Shown here: positions 54,486 to 64,000 of the stretch, in pieces
How the letters are laid out: the number at the start of each line of letters is the position of its first letter
Position numbering within the stretch: position 1 is the stretch's first letter
Assembly: GCA_013399695.1 (NCBI GenBank)
Contig: VXAU01001778.1
Coordinates: forward strand, 189,820 to 253,819
Source: Formicarius rufipectus
Lineage: Eukaryota; Chordata; Aves; Passeriformes; Formicariidae
DNA length: 64,000 bases
Direction of reading: 5' to 3'
Made by a program: the position numbers and the translations under genes
Notes under the pieces: generated by a model
What the model was told of the DNA's origin: nothing
Database searches by the model: none
What the model saw: only the letters and a program-made list of their open reading frames with translations

Positions 54486-57400
54486 TGGAGCATCTCCGTG
54501 AGCCTCGGGAGATCCCCCCGCAGCCCGCCCCGAGCCTCTGTCATCCCCTTTCTCATCCCTTCTCCCACCCTCTCTCCCGTCGGCTCCGCGCAGAGCCCGC
54601 AGCGATGCCCGCAGCGCTCGCACCGCGGGGCTGGTGCGGAGGGACCCCCGCAGCATCCCAGCCCTGCCGCCGCTCCGAGGCGTTGCCGTTCCCGGGATAC
54701 CGCCCATTTTCTGGCAGGGACTTCATTTGGGTGGAAAAAATGCAGATCTTGTCTGCTCAGCCCGGGTTTCTCCCGCAGCGGGCTCCGTTCCGGACTCACG
54801 TGCCCCGCCCCGGTCTGGGCTCTGTCGGACACAAAACCGAGTGCGACGCAGATCCCAAACTCCCCACTCGACCCCGGAGCTGCAAATAACGCCCCCCCTC
54901 CAGCCCTTGCACAGACACTGTCTGTCCCCCTGCAATGGGGACAGGGCCAAGCACGTGACAAGGGAAGGCAAGAAAAACCCTGGAGCTGCCACTCCTCTCC
55001 ATCCTCTGGGGTGAAATCCCACTCTTGAACCCAGGCACAATCCCATGGGAACAACCGACCTCGAGGAATTAAACTGCCCAAGGGCACTGGCAGCAGAGCA
55101 GAGAATTCCAGCACTCCCAAACAAGGAATTCCTCAAGAAAATCAGTTTAGTTCAATCACTGCAGTGCTTGGCACAGGAATGAACCAATCTGGAAATTAAA
55201 TTCGTGTGATTTCGGGGCGTGCATCAGCTCTGGATTCACAGACCTCCAAGCAGGGCAGTGTCTAGAGAAGAGGGGATGTGGGGAGATGTCTGTTTTTCCT
55301 GCCTCAGGACCTTCCCTCTGCCCTCCAGGACCAGCAGTCACAGAGCTAAATTCCAGTAGAGACTGGAGATGGTTTCACTCCAGCGTGGTCAGGTCTGGGA
55401 TGTGCAGCTCCAGGCTGAAACTCCTGGTCAGAATGCACAGGGATACTTGGAAATTTGGGGAGAAATTCACCCCAAATCCAAGAACAGCAGGAGGGACAAA
55501 GCCCCCCAGGGCCAGCAGAGCAGAGGGATGTCACTGCACAGGCAGGGGACACCCAGGATGATAAAACGTGGGAATAAATAAACTGGAACTACTCATCTCC
55601 TTGAGCTGCAGGGCCGGTGTGTTCTGACACACCCCCTCCAAGCCCAGTAAAACCAGTATTCCACCAGTCCCTTCATCAGGCAAACCTACACACCCAGTAT
55701 GTTCTCCCAGACCAGCTTGGGAGGGGGATTTTAGGGTTTCCTCCCTAATTCTGGCCATGACCAAGCCATACCCCAAATGAGAGGAAGAGAAGATAGAAAC
55801 ACCCCTGACTCACATGTTCACAGAGAGCAGATGGACCCATGAGTCCCTGGGATTCAGCAACCAGAATAAAACCTAAAAAAAAAAAAAAAAAGGATGGCAT
55901 TAAAACCTGATGAGCACACAGTTGTTTTGGGGGTGTTTCAGTGGGTGCAGGGGAGCCTGGAAGCTTTGAAGCCACAGGATCCAGCACTGCCAGCTCGGAT
56001 CAGGGGGATGAAGCCCAGGGCGATCCCAGAGAGGAGGACTCAGGCCACACCTCCCCTCCAAAGGGATTTTTTGGCAGTGCGAAGGAGGGAAAGAGGTAAG
56101 ATCTGCTCATTCTCAGCCACATTTGCACACTTCCCTGGACCTGTGTTCCCTGACACTGGGGCATCAGATTTCCAGGGCTGAGGATCAGCCTCTTATCAGC
56201 GGGGGCTGCAGGAAATTTGGGCTGATGGGAGGCCCTGGGAACCAGGATGGAGTGAGGAGGTTGATGCCCCTGGAGCAGCAGCTGCCAGGACAGGCACAGG
56301 ACCCAAGTCCCTTTGGGGTCACCAGTCTTACTCGGGTGGAACATACTGGGGTGTCCTCCAGGGGGCAACTTTGGGGGTTATCCCTGAGGATTGCTGAGCT
56401 GGGGAGGACACAGCTCTTGACTCCTGCCTGCTGGAGTCACCACACAGCTTCTGGGGTGGGGCTGTGAAATAGGGTGGTGGGGAGAACATGAGCCTGTGCT
56501 GGGCTCTGCATGTCAGAGTCATCCTCTTCCTCCTCTTCTACGGGCTGCTGTGACAGGAGAAAGGAGGAAAGATGTTTGTAGAGGGCCTCCAAGAAAAAAA
56601 AATAAAAAAACAAAGTCCCAACCCCGTGTCCTGTTATTCCTCAATTTCTGTCCTAAACCAAGAACCAAACAGGAGGAGCAGCTCTTTTCTGGGAGTCCCC
56701 CATCCCAGGGACTGAACCCCTCCATCTTCCCAGCACATCCAGCTGCTTCCTATTTATTGCAAAAACAAAAGCTCTGCCTCGAGGTGCCCTCCCACATTCC
56801 TGCCAGCCGAATCCTTGGCGAAAAGCCTCATCCCAAAGCCAGCTGCTTGTTGTGTCCCACGGAGCCTCCCCATGGGAAGGGGAGTTTGCATCACGTGGGG
56901 TCCCGTCGAGGGAGATGTCCCAGCAAGAAGCAACAAGGAGTGGGATGATGGATCCTGCACCTGATTCCACATGATTTTTTTTTTCTTCCTAGGGGAAATG
57001 CTCTTTTTTCCACCCAGGGAGGGTATTTCTGCTGCCCTTTCATCCCATTTTGGGGCTGGATACAACCCCTCAATTCCCTCCTTGGACAAACCCTATGAGC
57101 TGTTGTGTCCTTGCCCAGGAGTGGTTGTGTTAGTGGGGATAAATAGGGGGTGATGAATCCAGGGAATTGGCTGGGCTGGGATTAAAGGACGGATCTCAGC
57201 CTGGAAGACCCTACAGCCTCCATAGGTTCAGCAAGTCCCACGCTGGGGTCTGAATTAAGGGACTTAATTAAATTACTGCAAGCCAGAGGGACACAGAAGA
57301 GCCTTTGTGCCTCCCTTGACCAAAAAACATTCCCAGGCACCATGGAATCCACGGGGGATGCTCAAATCCCCCCCTGACATCCACTCTTGGTGCCCTGCCC

Positions 57401-59302
57401 TTCCTGCAGCACCAGAGGGATGGAGAGCAAAGGGAAGATGCTGCACCGACCTCCTCCCTCCCTGGTGCCCATTGACCTTCCCCGTGAAACTCCACCCACT
57501 TCCCCGGCCCGGATCCAGCTGCCTTGAGAGGATGGGATAACCTTTTCCCAGCTCCTCGGGGAGGGAAGGCACAGAGAGGGCCATTCTGCCTCCCCAGGTG
57601 CCTCCGGATCTGGGATAACAGCCGTGACTCCTTGTGCAGCACTGGAAGGGGAGTTAATTCCAGGGAAAACCTTGGAGCTCATGCCCCGAGTGAGCTTAGT
57701 GGATTTATTCCCCCCAGGGGCTGAAGGGAAGGAGCTGCCATAGGAATGCCAAGCCTGGGATCCATTAAACCCCATCCCACTGGTCACACATGTCCCTGGG
57801 AGAAGAGTGGGGGGCCCATTTCCTCTCGTCCAAGCAACATCCTCCCAAAAAAGGGGGCTGGAAGAAAACTCCCAGAGCAGGGGAGGGTGGAGGGACAGGC
57901 AGAGATGCTGTTGGGAGGGAAGGGGAGTTACTGGTGCAGGTCAGGTCCTGCTCGCAAGGTAATTCCATCCCCGTGGATGTGCTGGGATCTGGTTCACCCA
58001 AATTAGCAGCTTCACACCCAAATAGTGTTCAAGCTGCTAAAATTTTGCATTTCTGTGGTCCAAGAACCTCTGCCTCAATGAAAACACCTCATACAGACCC
58101 CCCAAACCACAGGGTCCCCCAAGACCCCAACCCCAGAGATCAATGTCCCTCCCAAGTCCCTGCTCCAGCTCTGATGGGAATGGGGGAGGGTCACCCCCTT
58201 TGAAGACACTCAGAAGAAGCAGCATCAAAAAACATTATACCAAATCAACACTTTCCTCCCCAGAATGGCCCATTCCACACATTTCCCATGAAGAATGTTC
58301 CGCCCAGGCCCCAGAAAATTTTTTCCCCCAAATCAAACCCCTTCAAACACTCACTTTCCTCCAAATCACCTGGATCTGATGACTTTCCCAGAGGCTTCAC
58401 ACGCCGGGATCTCAGTTCTCTGGGTGATGCTCCAGGGTTGGCTGCTGAGTCACCCCTGGCTCCAGGGGTTTTCCACCTTTGTCTCCATGCAAAAAGAGCC
58501 GATCCTGGTTCTTTCTTCTTCCCCAGCTAGTCTGGGCACCGAGGTTTAATGGGAAAATGCTGTTTGGGCAGCGGGAGGAAGGCACCTCTCACTCCAATTT
58601 GGCAGAGGTCGCCTCCACTTATTGCTCTGACTCTGCCCACCCGCTGCTCCCGAGGCTTTGAACTGGCTCAGATCCTGCTAATGGGGTTAAACAACAGCAG
58701 GGAAAGCACAGGATTGGTAAAGGAGGCAATACAGGCAACCTGCTGGTGTTTAGGGCCTGATCCTGCAGGATTCAGGCTCTCCATCACCTGCCACAGCTCT
58801 GTGGAACTGTTGTTGATAAACACCCAGCACGGGGGCAAACCCGGCGTGGAACAGCTCGAGTTGTGAAAACCAGATCAGGAAGCATTTGGGGAATATGTCA
58901 GGGCACGTTGGTGTCCTCCACCCTGGGGCTCACACGCAGCTCTGCAGTGATGGGAATGTGATCCCAGGAGCCTTAATCCACTTACAGAGATCCAAACATC
59001 CAGTGGGAAGTGGGACCTCTGCCTGATCCCCTCGGAGAGGAGCACATTTGCTTTGCAGAGCTGCCACATATCCCGCTGTTGTGTTGCTACCAATTAACTT
59101 GCTCAAAGCAATTAACGAGCTCCAGCACCTCCAGGTGTCACCTTCCCACCACAGCCGTGGCCCAGAGGGTGTGAGCAAGGAGCAGGGAGCACACCTGGAG
59201 TGGCTGCTCAGACAGGGTCGCTGTGGACTACTCTGCTTTGGGGTGGGAAAGAAAGAAAGGGTGGAGATTTGCTCCACAGGCATGTCATGTATCCACTCAA
59301 AT

Positions 59303-59420
59303 TATGGAATCACAGGATGGTTTGGGTTGGAAGAGACATTAAAAGTCATCTGCATCCCCACACCTTGGCCAGAGATGCCAAGGGGTTGTCCTGGAGCTGG
59401 CAGAGGTACAGTCTCACCAC
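59303..59420 (-). mobile_element. CR1 LINE 3' fragment, reverse orientation
   Basis: TATGGAATCACAGGATGGTT followed by TGGGTTGGAAGAGACATTAA. Confidence 0.85.
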
Positions 59421-60414
59421 AATCAGGGTCTCTCACTCAGGAGAAAAGCAAAGGAGGTGCCCAGTTTTCCCAAAATCTTTGCATCCCATCAGTGGGTGTC
59501 CACAGGTGAGAGCAGCAATCAAATGGGAAGGAAAGATGGGAAGAAAAAGGGAAGGAAGCAGAAGACCAACACTCTTCTACCCCTCACATGGCCCTGCTCC
59601 TGACTAGCACCAAACCCACCAGCTTTAGCCCCTCTGTGGGGCTTTTTTTGGACCTCTAGGAGGTTTTTTGGGATTGAAATTCCTTCCCAGTTCAATGGTA
59701 TGGGTTTTGTTTCCTATCAAGGGGCCTTTGAGTCACAAACTGCCTGAGGCTCCTCACAGGGAGATTTGCAGTTGAAAGGTCAAAGCTGTTTCTAGTTCCC
59801 CGTATCAGCCTTGGCCGAGCTCAAGGAAACCTTCGGGGGTCATGGAGGGGCCAGAGCACCAGGACAGGAGGTGGGAAGGAACCCAGGAGTCAGGAATGAT
59901 GACCTTCTCCCTTCAGCAAGGCTGCCCTTCCCTCACCCTGGCGGTCCCCAAGGTCCCATCCACTGTGGGGACAGCGGGACACAACTTGGGGGATGCCCAA
60001 CATGGATTTGGCCACTGCAGCCATAGGGATGTCCCAGCTGGTGGCCACTCCGCTCCCTGGAATTGATCCATGTCTCTCCCAGTGCTTCTGGGTTTGGTTT
60101 GGCTCCTCCATTATCGTGGATGAAGATCCCTGTTGGATCTGGGGTCCCCTCCAGGGCTCTGCAGGAGATGGTGACCAGACAAAACCCCCCAACAAACCCA
60201 AAAGGAACATTTTCTTTGCAGGACCGAGGTCTGCTGAGCCCAACCATCCCCTGAGGGACAAGTTCTCCACAGCCAAGTGACTCTGTGTGTCCCATGGGAT
60301 CACTCTGGCCATCTACCCATATAACTCAGAGGAGAAGTATCTTCCATCCCATATCCAATCTGGAATGTTTCTGGGATAGGATCTTGTCTTACTCTCAGCT
60401 TTCATCTCCCTCTT

Positions 60415-60460
60415 TCCATCCATCCATCCATCCATCCATCCATCCATCCATCCATCCATC
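60415..60460. repeat. Microsatellite (TCCA)n, about 11 copies
   Basis: Uninterrupted TCCA repeats on the plus strand. Confidence 0.95.
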
Positions 60461-60873
60461 CCAGACCAAAGCACCACAGTGCCCATCTAACCACTGCTCT
60501 GAGCTGTAGGACTCCCAATATCCCTTTCTGTTCCTTCCTCATTTTCCCTGCTCCTCACACACCTCAGCCAATCCAGACCAACCACGCTGGGAGCAGGGGG
60601 CGACCAAACCAGTAGGTGGGAAGGAAGAATCCCTGACAATCCCTCTGGTTTCCACACACTCCCCCCAGAGCTCTCAGGGTTGTCACCTCTCATTCATCCT
60701 GGCAGATCCAAACATCCTGAAACCCCTTGAAATCCTGACAGGGACAATCCTGTTATGGAAAAACAAGAGCTCCTGCTTTTCCTGAGGAAAGCAAATCTCC
60801 CTGCAAGGTTAGGAAGAGTGGGAAGCACACGGTGAGGGGGGACACACACACTCCCTGGAATGCATGAAGGGGG

Positions 60874-60879
60874 TTTATT
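60874..60879 (-). terminator. Candidate minus-strand poly(A) signal AATAAA with downstream GT element
   Basis: TTTATT on the plus strand gives AATAAA in minus sense, followed about 22 bases later by GTGTGTGTGTC (60851-60841). This is the best-formed poly(A) site I see in the window, but no gene ending here is identified. Confidence 0.4.
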
Positions 60880-62828
60880 GGGGTCAACCTCCCTTCTCCC
60901 AGCTCCCTCCAGCCCAACATTCCCAATCCAGCACCGAACCAGCCAAGGAAGAGCTGGGGGGAAGGGGGCAATTTGCAACCTGTGCCTCAGTTTCCCCATG
61001 GGAAAGGGGAGTGTTGGTGTTTCCTCCTTGATGGGACCACAAGGGTAAGGACACATCGAGCACCCACCACCCCACCAGCCTGCAGTGCTGGATCTGGAGC
61101 ATCCACACCCATCAGGAGCAGGGGCAGTGAGAAAATGCAGGGACGGCTCCTTTTCCTGCCACCAAAAAAAAAAACCCGATTACTTTCAGGTGTCGGCCCG
61201 TTAATAAAGTCAGTCTTCCCTTAAGGAAAAAGGAGGTGTGTTGGGGGAATTCCTTTTTTTCCAAAGGCTAAACACAAACCAGAAGGCAGCAGACTCCGGC
61301 ACGCTGGCTCCGCTGTCCTTTCGGGACATGCTGGAGACACTCGGCTTTATTTTCTGCCTCATGTTTCAACCTCCAGGAAAAAAAACTTCCCTAATTTTTA
61401 GGAGCTGCCAGGGATTTATCCCAGAAATCCCAAGGCATTTCCATCCCACTGGGGAGTTGCTCCCACCACTGTTTGTTACGGGCTCTGCGGGGAAAATTTT
61501 TCTTTCTCCGCAATGAATTTTCCACTTACATTTTCAGGGAAGAAAATGTTTTCCGGTGCTTTTGCTGCCTCACTGTCGGGAATGATTATTCCCAGATTTA
61601 TTGGGATTTGCAAAGGAGGCGGCAGTACCTGGAATCTCCGAAACTCGCCGGGATAATGATGCAGCGAGTTCTCGTGAGCCTCAGATCTGATTTATGGAGC
61701 ACAAATTCACCCTTCCCGGTGCGTATAATTTCCTGGGATCTGGAAGTGGCTCATTAGGGGATGGGATGAATAAACCCATCAATCCCCCGGGGAGGGGAAG
61801 GGCTTTGTCCAGCTCCGCTCGCAAACCTCGGGGGCGATTCCCTGACGGCAGCGGGGTTGGGAACAGGGCCCTCGCTCCGGTGGTCCAGGATCGTCGGGAT
61901 CGGCTCCCGGGATGGCTGAGCCCCAGCTGGGATTTGGGAGGGCTGGAGAGGGGGAAATGAGCCCCCAAAGCGGGGGAATCATCCTGGAATATCCCCAGGC
62001 ACACTGAGGGTCCTGCTCCCTGAGCCAGCCCATGGGGAATTGGGATGCAGAGCCCCCCGGCTCCATGAATCCCAAACAATCAAGGGAAACTGGAGACAGA
62101 GCTGATTCCTGGAAAGGTTCGGATTTATTCCTAATCCCTCTCCGTATCAGAGGTTTGTTTCAGCCTTTTCTACAGGGCCAGGAGCTGAACACCTCCTTTT
62201 TCCTTTTTTCCCCCATTTCCACTATTTTCCAGCTGTTTTCCAGCCAAAACCCAAACTTTGCCAGGGGTCACCCCATGGAAACCCAGTGAGAGGCTCAGCC
62301 CAGCCCTGCAGCAGCGATGGGAATAAATTAATTCCCTCCCCATGGAATAAATTTCACTCCCCCAGGGAATTAATTCCCCTGAGCCAGGCTGTTGTACATC
62401 CCATGGGAAGCATAAATCCACAATAAAACTCAAATTATACTGATTTACACCCGTTTTTCCAGCTGCTGTGTTAATCCAGGGGCCAGATTCTGCTCCCGCT
62501 TATGTAGATCTTAAATCCAAAGCGATCCCACTTATTTAAGGCAAATATTTGACATTTATAACCGTGAAGTGTTACTCTAAAATTAAAAACTCAAATCCAT
62601 GTGAATCCTACGACTTGCCAGCAAAGCAAATATTGGAATAAATTCCCTTTAATCCCTAAGTGCCTTCCTGTTTTTCCAAGCGCTATCAGATATTTTAGGA
62701 GTCAAAAGACCCGTTTTGCTCCCAGTTAACACGTTTTTTACTGAGATTAATGGCGTAAGAACACATCCAGCATAGCGCCTCTCCCGCATCCCGCCACGCT
62801 GCCGAGTCCAGGTTTTTATTCCCACCCC

Positions 62829-62864
62829 TTATATATAAAATATATATCATATATATATAATATT
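62829..62864. repeat. AT dinucleotide-rich tract
   Basis: ATATATAAAATATATATC followed by more ATATAT steps; simple sequence. Confidence 0.85.
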
Positions 62865-63957
62865 TGGGTTTGGAGCATCTGGAAGGACAACAAGCCTGAA
62901 CTTGTTATCCTGAAGCACTTCCCAAAGCATCCTAAAATTCCCCCGCACGGAAGGAGCACAAATCTATTCTTATTAAAGCAAAAATCCAGGACGGCATTCC
63001 ACGACGGCGATGGGAAAAGGGATCCACGGAGTAATCCCGGCGGAAAGTTGAGTTTATGAGCCCAAATTCCCCGGTGATGGAGCTCCCTGACTGCGGGGAC
63101 GGAGCCGGGTACTCCTTTGAAGGAGCCCGAGGGAATTAAATCTGTTCTCGCAGCTCCTCAAAAGGAATTTTACCCAGCGGCGACAAAAACTGTGGAGCTT
63201 TGGCGTTGCTTTGAATCGATCAAAATATTTTAAAAAAATTTTATCGTATTTGTTTGAATTTCCTCCTAACTTCTCTCCTTGAAATACAAAGGGAAAGCCC
63301 TTGAATTTCAAAGGAAAACTCCTTGAAATGTAGCGGGAAACGAAAGCGCCGAGGCTCGGAGTTCCCGCCGGGATCAATCCCGGCCCCGCCGCTTGTTTTC
63401 CCGGGATCTGATTCCTCGTTTGTTATCCCCATTATTAATTTGTGGCCCCCTTGGACTCCGATCGCTGCCCCGGAGACAGAGCCGGGACAGAAACGGGAAC
63501 GTCGAGGTTCCAACAGCGCAAAAAAGAACAAAATAAAACCTGCTAAAAATGAGATTTTAAAGGAAATTCCCTGTTTTCCGGGGAAAGTCCCTCCATTTTC
63601 AGAGCTGGGGGGTCGGTCTGTTATCTCTCCTCGCTGCCTCTGTGGGTAGAAACTACACAAATATATTATTTATACAAATTTAGGGATTTAGGAGATTATT
63701 TGCATGTGATTCCCACAAGTTTATTCTCGTCCCTCTGCAGCCCAGGCACGAAATTCTGTGTTTTCAGTGTCCCCGTGCTGAAAACACACGAAGTAATAGG
63801 GGAGTACAGTGTTTGTGGGCAAAATAATATCATATATTTGCATAGGATTAAATTAGCGGTATGGCTATAAATACGTGTATTTATATAACTATCAATTACT
63901 ATTTCAATATAAATTAATAATTAAATATATATTTATATCTAAATATTCATGTGTATA

Positions 63958-64000
63958 TGGAATTACAGAATTACAGGATCCTGGAATGGTTTGGGTTGGA
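63958..64000 (-). mobile_element. CR1 LINE 3' end, cut by the window edge
   Basis: GAATTACAGAATTACAGGAT then CCTGGAATGGTTTGGGTTGG; the element continues beyond the window. Confidence 0.85.

Larger units (their letters stand above)
43061..60860. other. Intergenic DNA upstream of SLC6A17, no gene recognised
   Basis: Open frames here show no recognisable domain or spliced continuity. CpG-rich patches lie at about 50,570-50,820, 51,290-51,640 and 54,370-54,880; they could be promoters or enhancers but no exon can be assigned. In human the next genes upstream include UBL4B and ALX3; I saw no ubiquitin-like or homeodomain coding sequence. Confidence 0.5.
60880..64000. other. Intergenic DNA, AT-rich toward the end
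   Basis: CpG-rich patches at about 61,800-61,930 and 63,330-63,510 and AT-rich stretches at 62,400-63,000 and 63,640-63,960. No coding sequence recognised. If the poly(A) site near 60,860 is real, part of this stretch could be the 3' UTR of an unseen upstream gene. Confidence 0.4.

Overview
This window is vertebrate nuclear DNA, most likely from a bird and probably a songbird. The evidence is intron-split genes with GT-AG borders, about a dozen CR1 LINE 3' ends of the avian type (several closely match my memory of the abundant passerine subfamilies), GC-rich CpG islands with an assembly gap in one of them, and simple repeats in the introns. There are no operons, CRISPR arrays, tRNA or rRNA genes, or prokaryotic features.

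Two protein-coding genes are supported, both on the minus strand and both neuronal. KCNC4 (voltage-gated potassium channel Kv3.4) has three coding exons between 10,020 and 17,640, covering the N-terminal inactivation ball, the T1 domain, S1-S6 with the pore, and most of the C-terminal tail. Its last short coding exon was not found. SLC6A17 (NTT4/Rxt1, a synaptic-vesicle neutral amino acid transporter) is complete: eleven coding exons between 26,126 and 35,366 join in frame at GT-AG borders into 727 residues, the length I recall for the human protein. The order, SLC6A17 followed head-to-tail by KCNC4, matches human 1p13.

Layout. 1-10,019: KCNC4 intron 3 or downstream DNA with CR1 fragments. 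10,020-17,640: KCNC4 coding exons and introns, with a 250-bp TG-rich microsatellite in intron 1. 17,650-18,800: KCNC4 CpG island containing a 329-bp assembly gap. 18,800-22,390: intergenic. 22,390-26,125: probable SLC6A17 3' UTR. 26,126-35,366: SLC6A17 coding exons, with a 62-bp minisatellite in one intron. 35,489-42,671: probable 5'-UTR intron of SLC6A17, with a perfect RFX X-box palindrome. About 42,580-43,060: CpG island that probably holds the SLC6A17 promoter and noncoding first exon. 43,060-64,000: intergenic DNA with CR1 pieces, CpG-rich patches, a strong CTCF-like site, a candidate poly(A) site and AT-rich DNA at the end.

Both proteins act in neurons: Kv3.4 gives fast-activating, rapidly inactivating K+ current for repolarisation, and SLC6A17 loads neutral amino acids into synaptic vesicles. 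Nothing here looks like a novel enzymatic or defence system. The points most worth following up are noncoding: the minisatellite, the X-box, the CTCF-like sites, the candidate first exon and uORF, the orphan poly(A) site, and the missing last KCNC4 exon.
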